From Capillidium heterosporum (lineage: Eukaryota > Entomophthoromycota > Entomophthoromycetes > Entomophthorales > Capillidiaceae), in contig WBMQ01000014.1 of the NCBI GenBank assembly GCA_016630905.1, positions 558,001 to 622,000 of the forward strand: a DNA stretch of 64,000 bases, written 5' to 3'. The notes beneath the pieces were generated by a model that saw nothing but the letters and a program-made list of their open reading frames with translations, was not told the DNA's origin and searched no databases. A program made the translations under genes and the position numbers. Each line of letters opens with the position of its first letter. The stretch's first letter is position 1. Of this stretch, positions 1 to 12,334 are shown in pieces.

Positions 1-371
1 GTCTTATTTATAGAAGCCATAACTTCAGTAACGTTTTTATTTTTGGTTCATACTCATCTTTATAGTTCATTTTTGGACCTATGTGCCTTTACATCACCTA
101 CCTAATGTACAACGACGATATCCACCAACACATACCTATTATTATAGTATCTTTAGGGCAGTTGTACGGTTCGCTGATCTATTATTTGACCAACATATTT
201 GATGACTTCAAGTATACGCGTACCGAGCCTTACTACGTCTACTTTTACTTTGTTTTCATTAATAGCTTTTGGGTGACTGTACCATTGTGGAACATATGGA
301 ATTCGACCCGAATTTTAGTAGAAAAATTGCAGGTTAAGGGTATTACTAAGAAGGTTCGTTTCGAGAAGTAA
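1..371 (+). CDS. EBP-type sterol delta8-delta7 isomerase, C-terminal part (5' end outside window)
   Basis: This is the 3' end of a sterol isomerase of the emopamil-binding protein (EBP/EXPERA) family, an ER membrane enzyme that shifts the sterol B-ring double bond from C8 to C7. Exons are 1-27 and 66-371, with a 38-nt GT-AG intron at 28-65. The spliced product reads EAITS then FIFGPMCLY, VSLGQLYGSLIYYLT and EPYYVYFYFVFINSFWV, matching the conserved EBP blocks (ET.T...GP, VS.GQ.YGD..YFLT, YFWFYFVFMNALW). Several hydrophobic helices are visible. The tail is short and basic (KGITKKVRFEK). Dikarya normally use the unrelated Erg2 enzyme for this step, so an EBP gene points to an early-diverging fungus. 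The start codon lies upstream of base 1. Confidence 0.85.
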
Positions 372-2973
372 ATGCGCTGGTACCTTTTATATTTTTTCGT
401 TTAATTTAGAGAAGCTGTTATTATATATGAGTATTATTAAAGATTATGCATGTGAGGTAGATGAGTTACTTTGCAAAGCTCGTAGTGCTTCTGTCGTTTA
501 TTATTTCACTTTTGCTGATTTCATGCTCGATATGAAGTATTTTGAAAGATAGCATACTAAGTTGATGGTACTGTTTTTAAAGTTTATATGCCCATATCTA
601 CTGGTGCAGTATAATAAAATTTTGCTTTTAGATATATGCTTGTTGTTGAAATAGATGCGAATAGATTAAACTTATGGCACTAAATTACTACAGCTATCAA
701 TCCTATTTCCAACTCCAATGATGTTTTCACAATCCATCCAATAGTTGTATTTGGACAAAATGCTTTCTATATATTCTAATTTTATTAGACTTATATCGAT
801 ATAGCAGTAGGTAGCAATCTTCAAAGATCTATTTTCAATAATAATATATCTATATTTAGCTTAAAAGCCTTTTAAAAACTGCAATCTAAATAAAGCCTTT
901 AATCCTAGTATCAATGTTTCTTTAATTAACCTTATATTTACATCAGCTAACGTTTATTTAGTATTATAAATTTACATTTACATATTTACTAAGGCTATAG
1001 AATCTACTTGTAGATAGTTTTCAAATACATACTCAATCAACAACCATTTACTTTGGTTTTGTTGATAAAGCTATAAACTGGTTCAGCTTAATTACTAAAA
1101 AGTAACACACTTGGAATTTTTCGAAACAAATTAGTGATTATTATCGGTATATTTTCAAAGATAAGGATCTTCACACATTCGAACGTAGTTAACATTGATG
1201 GTCTGAATCATAGACTTTCTATGGAAAGGATACTTTTTAATGTTCAGCACAATATGCTTTTACACTTCATTTTTAGTTATAAATAATAAATGTCGATTTA
1301 CCTATTGAAATTAAAATAGTTTACTTTCCTAGTTCAATCAGCTTTCGAAGTTATCGTTTTTCACTATTGATATGTTAGTAGAGGCTATGAGTTTGTAACT
1401 TTACTGTTAAAGCGATAGACTGAAAAAAGTGTAGTTGTGTCAAGGCTACCTGATACAAAATACTAGGAGTAAAGGTTGATTGTGCTTTTAACCTTACTTT
1501 TGGCACAACTTTTGACTATAGTTTGGAATGAATTATATTGGATTATCAAATTTAAAGTGCAAATGTGTTGGGATAACACTTGTGCTCGAAATACAGTTAA
1601 ACACCTTTGACTCAAATATAGGAAATATTTTTGCAATGAATAATGTTATTAATATGGTTAAATTCTAATTACATAATATAGCATTTCTATAATAAGAATT
1701 TTTAGTATGTATATACATATCTTTATATAGAAATGGTTTAAAGATTAAATCAATATAAAAACCTACCATTTCTACGATCCTAGCTGCCAATATCTGAAAG
1801 CTAATTAAGCAAAATCAAATTATCAAACCAAGCCATCTAAAATAAATCTTCGATACTCCAAATCTAGCAACCTAAAAAAGCAACTTACGAAACCAATATA
1901 CCTGGTGCGAGAGGATTTTTAACAAGTCATAAACGCTAACTAAAATTTGTCGTTAAATATCCGTTTAGGAACTAATGTCATTAAACTTACAACTGTACCT
2001 ATTCGACATATTCTTCCGCTATATGGAAATTCATCTCTAAGCTTTAAACTTTGAAAAATGCTATCATAATTAACGTCTCCCTGTATGTACCACCATACAA
2101 ACAACTGCGGGGAAAGTAGGTGCACCTAGCTGTTGAAGTTAAATGACAGCATATGCATAGCAACCCCCAACTAGCATTTCCAACGTTACGTTAAAATGTT
2201 GGCATGCATTGGCGTTAAAATATATCAACGAAAACAAAGTACAATATATGCACCGATTTACATACTTTAAAATTTTAAACTACATGTACAAGAATTTCGT
2301 TAAAATATACCTGACTGTGGTTTCCTAATACAGCATTAGTCAATACTAAACTTATTTGGGATATCCAGAAAGTATATCTTGGAACAGGGCGGTATTTAGA
2401 GTCGAGTTTTGGGTAGGGATAAACTCCCAACCAATAGATAAGGTTGGATTATCTGCTTGACTTAAGATTAATTTGGGCTCTACTTGGAATGTTAGTAAGT
2501 GGATTGGGAGATGTTGGTACCAGGTTCAGTGTCAAATAAGTTGGTAATAATAGAGTATAAATAAAGGAATGATTTGTTTTAATAAAGATTAGAAGATTAA
2601 TTGCATATCTAATTAAAATATAAGGATTTACATGTTTACTTTACCTCATCCCCCTTGAATAGTTTTAAGTGTTCTTCCAAATGAGCGTCAAGAGAATGGA
2701 GGTTGGAGTTCTAAAGTTGGATCCTCCAAATTCCAAACTAAATTGAAAGCAGTAACCCATCCTACTGCTGACGCCCTATAGCTAACTAAAAAGGATAAAA
2801 TTACCGACACTTAAAGTTAAAATAGTAAATGAGGATACCGACGCATCATGTTGGAAACAACTAAAATTTTTATTAGGTTAATATTGGACATCTTAGGGAA
2901 AGTTAGTGGCTGATCGACTCTGGAAGTTGGAGGAATTATTCTTTTTGAAAACTAGGAGTTTACAATACCGATT
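372..2973. other. AT-rich intergenic stretch
   Basis: No supported gene. It holds the 3' flanks of EBP and, on the other side, of the minus-strand WOPR gene. Short open frames here are frequently interrupted and match nothing I recognise. The part from about 2330 to 2880 is less AT-rich and could be decayed coding sequence. Confidence 0.5.
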
Positions 2974-3957
2974 CTACATCTTGATGTGAGAGTGTAGTAG
3001 ATCCAGTAACCTTCGATCCTCACTGCTGTAACTCAAGCTACGTCGTTGGGTATCCTTGCTACCTTCGTTAGAATTTTCGTTGTTGGCGTTGATATTAGGT
3101 AGGTTCAAGTTGACAGTGTCGTTGTTGGTGTTGATATTGGGCAGGTTCAAGTTTATGTTTTTCATAGGTAGCTGGGGGTTGGGTATTCTATCCTCCAAAC
3201 TATCTTGGGCAGCGTTGATGTTGTAGGTGAAGTTGGGCTGCGAGGTCAGTTTCTCGGGAGTGTGAACAGTGTCGTAGTAGCTGAACCTCTGGCTAAGTTT
3301 TCGAGTGGGTTGTAGAGTTTGGGTGCTCTCAGTGACGTGAGTGGGGAAGGGGTCTGACGATACTTTGGCGTACTTGTGGGTGTACTGGTTGGTGTAGTTG
3401 TCTTTCAAAGTGTGATGGACGAAGGTCACTTGACTGGGTACGGTGTTGGAGTTGGAGCTGGTAGGCTGCTGCTGCTCCTGCAGGCTATTTTGCCTTAAAT
3501 TACTAGTCAAGTCGTTTTCATAGATGTAGTAGTTGTTGGGCAGGATGAAGTTAAGATTGGGGTCGTTGCTAGGGCTTTTGAGCCTGGGTATATCTTCCTC
3601 TCGGTAGTAGTTTATCAGGTGAAACCGTTTGCCATCGATCGTATTGATGGATATAGAACGCTTACTCAGTCCTCCCACCAGGTACTCCACTTCACTAGTC
3701 GGCTGCTTTGGCCGAAGTTCCTTGTAGACTAAAAAGTGGTCTATGTAGCGGGAGGCTGACCAACTTCTACCATCGGTCCACCGTTTTATTCCAGACAGGT
3801 TTTGCTCCCACACAAATATGGATCCTGACTTGAGATCCTTACGTCCTTGAGCTGTCAGTCGCATGTGGGTATACTCCAAGTACCCAAGTCGACAGGCTTC
3901 GAATATAGCCAGGGCGTCGACCGTATCTCGCACATATCCTAAGTAAGCCATCTTCAT
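2974..3957 (-). CDS. WOPR-domain (Gti1/Pac2/Wor1 family) transcriptional regulator
   Basis: Single-exon gene of 327 codons. Residues 3-125 form a typical WOPR DNA-binding domain: YLGYVRDTVDALAIFEACR, then SGSIFVWEQNLSGIKRWTDG, RSWSASRYIDHFLVYKEL, and SISINTIDGKRFHLINYY followed by PSNDP. This family is fungal-specific and controls morphological and developmental switches (Wor1 in Candida, Ryp1 in Histoplasma, Pac2/Gti1 in fission yeast); the protein acts in the nucleus. The C-terminal 200 residues are low complexity, rich in Asn, Gln, Ser and Thr, with a short tandem repeat (NLNLPNINTNN / NLNLPNINANN) near residues 275-300. The start at 3957 sits immediately before the domain, as in relatives; a second ATG lies two codons later. 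The target process in this organism cannot be read from sequence. Confidence 0.9.
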   Translation of the reverse strand: MKMAYLGYVRDTVDALAIFEACRLGYLEYTHMRLTAQGRKDLKSGSIFVWEQNLSGIKRWTDGRSWSASRYIDHFLVYKELRPKQPTSEVEYLVGGLSKRSISINTIDGKRFHLINYYREEDIPRLKSPSNDPNLNFILPNNYYIYENDLTSNLRQNSLQEQQQPTSSNSNTVPSQVTFVHHTLKDNYTNQYTHKYAKVSSDPFPTHVTESTQTLQPTRKLSQRFSYYDTVHTPEKLTSQPNFTYNINAAQDSLEDRIPNPQLPMKNINLNLPNINTNNDTVNLNLPNINANNENSNEGSKDTQRRSLSYSSEDRRLLDLLHSHIKM

Positions 3958-6900
3958 ATTGACTCTGCCTTCAGTTTGTTGGTAGTCGTTGCACTAGTTG
4001 TCTAAGTTGGATATCCTCTATGTAGTCTTGCCTAAGGTTGCAGGGTGTTGGGTTGGGCTCCTTACGGCAACTTGGAAAGTCGTTCTACTAAAAAAGTATT
4101 TTTTACAAAGCCAGGTTAGGATCATTAGTTTAAATATAGGGATTTTAGTTGAGTCGTTCATACACTGGTTTAATTGACTTTTGAACTGAAATTTCGTAAT
4201 GGAATAGTTTAGGATGCACCAACTCGAAAACCGAATTATTATTCCCATTTACCACCCACCCCGACTATGTTTTGATTTGAACTGTAGAGGTTATACTACT
4301 TTAAAAATAAGTCACCCGTCCCTTTATTTTTCCTATTTAAGCTATAATTTCTCGATACCCATAGGTGCGATTGTACGGAAGAATTGCAGTGGATGCTGGA
4401 GCTTATTGCCCTTCAAGCCTTCAACCTTAACCTAATTTCAACGTTCGAAAGTGGTATATGTGCGAAGGCAACACCTGCACCAATTTAACTAAGGATCCAA
4501 TGTAATTTACATGGCCCACTAGCAATACAACAGTTTAATATATGAGCTAAAACCAATTTAGCCCCAACCAATATCATGTTCACCTAACGACTATATTTCC
4601 CTAAATATCCACCCCAGTTTTTAATTTGGATTCCAAATTTTAACTTTGATAAACTTAACGAACATTACACCTTCGAGCCTAAATCCTAAAACTGACGGGG
4701 CACAGTTGAAAACAGTAGGTGACTTGAAACTTTAATTGCTGCTGCATGGTATGAAAATAGCGACATTGTCGAACCTCAGTTCAACCCTACTTCCAATTTG
4801 CAGCCTAGTGGGCGCTGATCTTAAGCTTTAAGTACTTTTTGGGAAGGAGACTTCCTATGGCTTAAAGCTTCTGCAAGCGGTTTGTCCTCAAAGTGTGTCC
4901 CACTAAAACATTTTGGAAATTCAAGCTGATGATTTATAGCCTATTGTTTTCATATCTTTAGGTAGCTCCCTCAAAAGTGATCGAAACTTAAGCAGCATGC
5001 CTTCAACTGCTAGCAAAAGTTAACCCATATTTAAGCTTTGGAACTATGCCTAATATCTTTATTCTTCTCAGCGCTGTAGAACAAGTGTGTTGAAAAGCCT
5101 ACTTGCCTCTCAAAGCGGTAGGTGACCAATCGAGTTTGAAACCAATGCTAAATTTAATTAGCACCCACCAGTACGGAGGAAATAGGTATCAGGTGTAGAA
5201 CACTTTTCGAGGTGGGTCCGTATCAATTTCGACTAAGATAACCACCGGAAAAAGATATATGGTGGATTTGGTTATCCACTTGATTGAAAGTGGCCACAGA
5301 ACCAGACATCAAGTATTATTGTTGGGATTCTAAAAATAAATTGTCAAATTTTCTAAAATAGTTTATAGGTATATTTGCAGATAACTTGTGGCACGTTTTA
5401 GGCCTATGAGGTTTAAGATTAAGTTACTCCCAAGTTCCGATTAATGGCGTTGAACTCAAATTACTTTGTAAGTAAACTTAGCAAAACTTTGCCAAACTGA
5501 TCCTTCTAATTCGGAACATACTTTAAATTAGGCCACAACTCAAAAAGTTGCTATAAATGGAAATTATTTGAAACATTCGTTTCCATTGATTCGATCTATT
5601 TTCGGAACAAAAAACAACTGAGTTTCAGGAACTTGGCAAAAAGTTTCGAGCTTTGCCATTGAGTCCAATAGATGCTGAGTGTCTTTTCTTAAAGCTTACA
5701 TTATTGGGTATTTTCAATCCAAAAAGGAAGTTCGTATAATGAGAATTTCCGGTGTATATAAGGTATATTTATGCCTCAAAGCTCCCTATCGATTTAATGT
5801 TTCAAAGTTTGGAGAATAAATCACTGCCTGCTTATAAAGTTTATTTCAATTCTATATGATTAAAACCTAACTCAAGTTCTTATAAACCTATTAGACACTT
5901 AAAGATTTATACTAGAGTTCTAGTAACGCTTCTTAGTCTAGACGCTGCAAGTGCCATTGTAATAAATATAAGTGCCGAGTGGATTCCTTGCACCTATAAA
6001 CCTTGATTGAAAACCCTTCATGTGATGGGAATCTATTATTACAACTAGCCACCACTCGTTAAAAATCTGGATGTGCCTTTACAGCGCGCTTGTGAAAGCG
6101 CACCCAAGTTTTTTGAAGGAGTTGCACCCACCTAAACCTTCCAATTTGGAATTTAATATGGTTTACTCAATGGAAGCTTTTAGCTACAAGTATATTTTAG
6201 CAAGCTAGCTACAGTTAATTTACATATAAGGAAATTTGGTTGGTACGATTTAAAAGCTACTGCCTTCAAGCCTTTATTGTATATTTTTATGTATTGGAGC
6301 TAAAGCAAATTAGGCGGCTTATGTAAGAGCCAGTATTCTTTTTTATACCAACTAGCTGTCCTCCAAAAGCAACTTAACCCGCTTTAGCTCTACTGGAATA
6401 AGCAATATGATATAGTACCACGCTTAAAGCTTATTTTATATATAACCTGAATATGGAACCGTCTTCTCGATCTAATAGCTGATTTCGACAGGTAAACCTA
6501 TAAGCACAATTTCTATAGTCTACTCAAAGTATGGAAGAATTGTAGAGCACGATTTTGATCTGAAAATTGATATATTTCAAACTAGGCTGAGTTAAAAATA
6601 TGGTGCCATGGGTTTATATATACCAGATAGATTGCCTTGTCACTAAAGTTGAAAGTTAACTTATTGTGCAGTTAATTTTGAATTTGGTTTAGGTATTTAT
6701 CCTTTTATTATTTTTCTATATATGTGAAATAAACATGGATTTTTAGCTTCAAAGAAAAATGAATTTATACTTAGATATCCATTTGAATTAGCTAAAGGTT
6801 AGAAGCTGACATGTATGAAACATACGTACCGATATCCTAATTCAATAAATTAATCTATCGGTAAATAAAGTATAAAAGGAGTATAGATATACGATGATCT

Positions 6901-8619
6901 GGCAATTTATTATTAGGCTAAAAAGTAAGTATGAGAACATTCAGGTGGTCAAGTTAGCTAAATCTAGCTCTTTAGATACCTCTGTATCATGGGGTCACGG
7001 TACCACATTTTATATAGATAACACTTCAATATAAATTTAAGTGCAATGTAATGATCAGTATGTTACAATTGAGATTTTCCCGAAATTCGAGTACAGTTTA
7101 TAAATCTGGAAGGCTGTTACTTGACTCTAATTAGTCTATATCATCAATCACTCTCATAGTAAAATTATTGTAATGTAGTGTCTTTGCATCCATACAGTTT
7201 GTTAACGATATATATAAAAATAAGCTTCATTGTTTTATAAATAATCCATGATAATCTAGTTAAAAGCTAGGTATCAAATAGAAAAGTCGACTGGTCTGGG
7301 CAATTACCCAATCCAACTATTTAAAAACTAAAAAACACCTTGATAGTACCGCAAAGATACAAATGATGGTTATCCGGAAGCCCCTTGATTCAATTTATTG
7401 CACCCTACAACCCATTTGCTGCCACTCCTAAATCCAAGCTTAATAAAATTGAAGATCCCATCTTGTTCAATTAATATTTCGGATGTACCGTCCACCCTTG
7501 GCTCGGTTCCTAGTGTACTTGATCCAAAAATTTATCTGAATAATTCTGTCCCTTCCCTGTAACGCACTACGACAGCTTTTATTCAGAGGTTGGCAAATCA
7601 TGGCATCATATACAATCTCAATGTTCTGTATTTGCACTTTACTGCTTTACTCAACTTCACTCTTTTGACATCGGATGTTGAAAAGAGGCTGTTTCATCTG
7701 ATACTAAACTTTTGCCACTGATTATCCTAGCAGACATAATCAAACACCTGTTTGATATCATAGGCAAACGAAATAACTTCATTTAGCAGCAGTACTACTT
7801 GAGCTAAGTTTAGCTTGACAAAATTCCCTATTTGAATCAGCTTTATACAAAACGGATATAACTTGGATGATCTAGCAAGCCATTACCAAGAGTACCTTTA
7901 CGAAATTTCAAGGCCTCGGTACTTAATGGCCCACCTAAGAAAATTTTGGAAATATGCTTAATTAAATTTGGCTTGACAAACCAACAACGATACCGATTTA
8001 ACTTTCATGCTTTGAATTGTAGCCTTGACTTTTAAGTAACATTGACCCTTTAGGCAAGCTCCAGCCATAATACGTTGTATAGATGGCATACGCCTAATCT
8101 AGTAGCTTGGAGGTAGCAAATGGTTTCCGAAATCACTTGAAAACATGTGAATTAGCAGTTCCCGACCTGTATAGGTAGCAAACTAACATTTTGTGAAAGC
8201 GCTACGATCCTCAAATAATAATGTTGGATGGGGACCGCAATGGCCTCTAAATTGCAATTTGTTCGATTAGTTGCAATCGGAATAATCTAACTTAGTTACA
8301 CTGAGAATCTCCAAATTTGTGCTTATTTACCTTATTTGGATAAAGCTTTCACATTTTACGTTTTGGTGGAAATTGGAAAGTATAGTCCATCCAAAGGCCG
8401 TATGTAATAAATCCCGAATCAAATGTACCGTAACTAGTTGTTTTGGCAACCTTATAGTGCAATTAATTTAGAATTTTGATAGTTATTTCTGAGATAGACG
8501 CTACTGGTATATATTATTGATGGAGTAATTGAAACCAATAGGCTGGATTAGATTGATCGCCAATTCCATCCGATCCTATTCTGCTTTTAGAAAGAGGCAC
8601 TACGCAAAGATGGCAAGGT
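3958..8619. other. Gene-poor stretch with scattered open fragments
   Basis: No intact gene is supported. Short open frames at 4018-4435 overlap on opposite strands and have no recognisable motif. Between about 7370 and 7760 the minus strand carries several 25-55 codon open segments in different frames, starting with MSARIISGKSLVSDETASFQ, which suggests a broken gene of unknown type. Confidence 0.4.
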
Positions 8620-8919
8620 GAACGTGTCGGATACAGTAGAGACGAAAAATGGGTTTTAGTTTAGTCGACTAGCATCATAAACATATTCTCAAGGCAGGTG
8701 ATAGGCAACTAGATTCTGGGATTGGCATCCCCTATCGAACATTTAAAGGAACTTTTTGACCCATTGTAGGCTGTTGGGACCAATGGTTCACCAGTAAATA
8801 GAACAAGGAAACTGGGTTGACCTTAACCGATTCGTTGGGTTTTTGGAAATCAGCGCGGTGTAAGTTAAACCTCGGTAGACAAGGGCAGTAAGAACGAATA
8901 GGATAAACTTTTTAGTCAT
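8620..8919 (-). pseudogene. Relic of a gene for a secreted protein
   Basis: From an ATG at 8919 the minus strand encodes MTKKFILFVLTALVYRGLTY, a good signal peptide, followed by about 20 further codons to a stop. A neighbouring frame stays open beyond that point with protein-like sequence (KVNPVSLFYLLVNHWSQQP, then GQKVPLNVR before a stop). The simplest reading is a secreted-protein gene broken by a frameshift and stops. The region has higher GC than its surroundings. No family was recognised. Confidence 0.35.
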
Positions 8920-10857
8920 CTGGTATATCATAGGCGATAGCTGTATGTTGGATTACAAATAGAAAAAGTACAAAAAAGGGTATGGGGTGTAGAACTATAA
9001 ATATAAATATCCAGCTATTAGACACTCACCAGATATATAAGTTAAAAGTTCGGTAGATGCCCTTTTAGCTGTATAGTGCACTTATGACGGACCGTAGACG
9101 AGTAATGATTTTAGCTGACCTGGATGCACATCCATAGTCTATATATAGATAGGCTGGCTATATATTTAGAAAGCAATCTTTAGATCCCACTATCAAATTT
9201 CGAGCTTACGTAGGCTCAACTTTTAAAGTTTGGAGGTGAGGACCCATTTTTGTAGGCTTAGTGAAACTCAGTAGTCTGAATAGTGGGTAAAGGATGCGTT
9301 AAAGATGAACTTTAGTATATTGTTTTTAAAGATTATATGAATAAAGTATACAATAGTTTTAGATTCTAGACTGTGGTATCGATAAAAATTGAAAATATAT
9401 GGCGGAATAAAAAGTTAATCGTCAATAGTATTGTATGAATAAAACATAATTAATTTAGATGTATACTTTGTCAATTTTGAACCACTAATAGTTTCAGCCT
9501 TTTCTATGTAAAAATATGTGAGCCAAGTTATCGATCGTGTATAGATTTGACATAAAGTTGTATTTTCAATATAGCTTTATAAACTTTCGAAATGATATGT
9601 GCCAAACTTTATCAAATGAACGTGCTAAATGTGTTAAACTAAGCTTTTTTCAAGATTTATGGATTTTATATTGAAATATATGGCAAATTTATATGGTATA
9701 ATGAACAGCTTCTAAAGATATGAAGAGTTAGATAAGATTGCTACTGCATATATCAATTACAATTCAATAATAATTTACTGGTAGCAAACTATACTTGAGT
9801 TTATCAACTTGCATATAGTATCTTAAAAAGAGATTTCTATATTAAAAGCTTTCTATTAAATTCTCATTAGGGAAAGGTGACAGGTATATCGGTAGAGGGA
9901 AAATCTAAATTATGTACTATACTATATTGGAAACGCATAGGTAGGAAAATCAATAATTTCCAAGATGGAATGATTTGAGTAGCTAGGAAGGTTTTAATAG
10001 TAAAACTTAGAGTGCTTAGATAGTATAAAATACTAAAGTAAAATAAACATACAAAAGATATATAGCAGTGTAAGTACATTAAAACTATATAAAAATTTAA
10101 CTTTTATTATGGAGAATATTGGCTTATTATTATACTAGTATAATTAATTTCTTAAAGTTTCCAAAATATATATAATATCGCCTATTTCTATATGAAATTC
10201 TTGTTGATTTAACAAATCTAAATCAAAATAGGTTATAAATTGGCATCAACTGTCAATTGATAGTAAACTTGTAGGCTCCAAGCTTAACCCATTATATTAA
10301 CAGAGCCTACTAACTTGAAGCTGGATTTCTTTTAGGTCCATCACTTTAAACCTTGAATTCTTATATAGTAAGGTTTTGCCTAAGTTGTAGGTATATTTAA
10401 GTAGTGTATAGTGTTAATAATATGGATGCAAGAGCATCTTATATAAATGCCTTACTTAGAGTGTATTAGATTTTAAGTGTACGATATATTTCATTTCATC
10501 AACATTATTTATAAGGTTTACTATATAAATCATATATAGTACTGCTACATATTCTAACATATATACGATAAACTATTGTTGCTGAAAACTTTTCTTTTTG
10601 ATATTACTTTCTGAAGTACCGATCTTGAATTAGAACAATTTTAAAAAGATTCTATATTTGTAAAGAAATTTTATTGAAATATTGGCTTTACATAATATAT
10701 ATACTTAAGTATAAAAATATATCAAAAATAATATATAGTCAATAATTATAAAGTTTATAAATATAGGAAAATAATTAAATAGTTTAAAAATTATTTATTT
10801 CAAATCATTTCATATAGTAACATCTCTTTTGGTATTAAATTATAGACCCAAATTCAG
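8920..10857. other. AT-rich intergenic stretch
   Basis: No gene supported. The sequence is highly AT-rich with frequent stops in all frames. A 70-codon open frame at 9867-10079 (minus) has no recognisable features. Confidence 0.5.
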
Positions 10858-10888
10858 TATATAAAAGTGTAAAAGAGTACCTCATCTA
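10858..10888 (+). promoter_or_regulatory. TATA box plus 11-bp motif shared with the intact peptide gene
   Basis: TATATAAAAG at 10858-10867 is followed 10 nt later by TACCTCATCTA at 10878-10888, which lies 22 nt before the start codon of the broken peptide copy. The intact gene on the minus strand has the same arrangement with identical spacings: TATATAAAC at 17704-17696, then TACCTCATCTA at 17685-17675, then 22 nt to the ATG. This shows that promoter and 5' UTR were duplicated with the coding sequence. Confidence 0.6.
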
Positions 10889-10910
10889 GCTAAATAACAT
10901 GGTGGCATCC

Positions 10911-11130
10911 ATGTTAGCATTCAGCAAGCTTACCATCATAGCACTAATTCTAATTGTCACCAATGTTACTTAGGGAACTCCCTCAGGTTAAAAATCCAAC
11001 ATCGTCAGTCTTCCTTAATTGGCAGATTTGTCCTAGGGATGTGAGATCGGGATCAGACCACCCTCAATTCCAGTATTATCATAGCCTAAAATTTGACGCC
11101 TGCTTCAATACTAATAATAAAAAGAAATAA
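10911..11130 (+). pseudogene. Broken copy of the small secreted Gly/Ala-rich peptide gene
   Basis: The copy starts MLAFSKLTIIALILIVTNVT, clearly homologous to the signal peptide of the intact 79-residue peptide at 17413-17652, and then hits an in-frame TAG exactly at the signal-peptide junction, followed by another stop a few codons later. The 3' end again matches the intact gene (D-A-C-F-N-T-N-N-K-K-K then stop, versus DAYFNTKPKKK). It is about 20 nt shorter overall, so indels are present in the middle. It is not expected to make a product. Confidence 0.75.
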
Positions 11131-12334
11131 GCTTTTGAAATGTAACAGTTCCTATCAGACTCTAACTTTTGATTAACCCAATAAACTAAGTAAAAAATAT
11201 ATAGTCTACCAGCTTTCAAACAACTTCCTAGTTACCACAAAGCTCCTTACAGTTTTATTTTAAATGTAAAAATGGCTTTTATATAAACTTACTGGCTAAC
11301 TGTTTATTCGTTTCAATGATGTGATTTATATTTCAAATATCTCTTTATTGACAACTCGATATCTAAATTTCGCATTTTTGTAAATCTACCTGATCAATAT
11401 CTTCCTTTGTACAAGTGCAAGAGTACCATTGGACATACCAGTCAATGCTTTGTAATTAAAGGCTCATGAATTTGTAATCATTTTTGACTGACAATTTCAT
11501 CCAAATGAAAAGGTACTGTCACATTTCAGTATTTATCACTAGATGATTACAAACTCTACAGTACCATTTCTAATCATTTAGTAGTCCTTTCCAGAAAGAT
11601 ATTCAAAACTACAAATTTACTGGACTATATAGTAGCTAAGCTAACTATGATCCAATCATTTGGAAGCTTGTTGGGTGTATCTTTTTTGTAAGGGATTATC
11701 TCAACTTTCTAATTTTTAATATATCGGTAGGCTCTGCTTTTAGGCATTATATATGTATAATCTCATGCTTGAAATTAAATTTCTTTTGATGTCTACTGCT
11801 TTGAAGTTGGAACCTTCGTAGAGTAAAAAACCAGTTTACCTAGAGTGCAGGTTCACCTAATACTAACTTTCAAATAAGTTTTGAACAGGCATATATATTA
11901 TTGAAATGAGAAATCCAAGTGATAATTAGTCATGGTAATTCATGTATTATAGTACAAGCATTTTTAATGCTTCTTATAACATACTGTTTTCTACATACAC
12001 TATGTTTTATTGAAAATCTTCACATTCAGGATTGCTCTCTATTGAAATATCGATTTCAAGTCGAAACTGATTGAGAAAATACTTTATTTGGGGCTGTGCT
12101 TTATTAAAGGTTAGTTTCAAATGCATATATCAAAGCTTGCATGCAGGATGTATACATTAGAAAGAACATCTAATTAGTAAGTGATAAATATGTAGCTATT
12201 GGTTGTAGTTAAATAGTTTACGAATAAATTGTATTATAGTCGTCGCATGCAGCACCTTCACAATATAGCTAGGTTGGTAGTCCAGAATCTATTATATAAG
12301 TCGATAAAAGGATATTTAATATAAATAAATCACA
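11131..12334. other. Intergenic between two broken peptide copies
   Basis: No gene recognised. A TATATAAGT box at about 12293 lies at the position expected for the promoter of the second peptide copy, colinear with the boxes of the other two copies. Confidence 0.45.

Noticed and set aside
1940-2125. 61-codon minus-strand open frame
   Set aside because: No ATG start and no recognisable sequence.
4018-4435. Two overlapping open frames next to the WOPR gene
   Set aside because: They overlap on opposite strands, lack ATG context or motifs, and look random.
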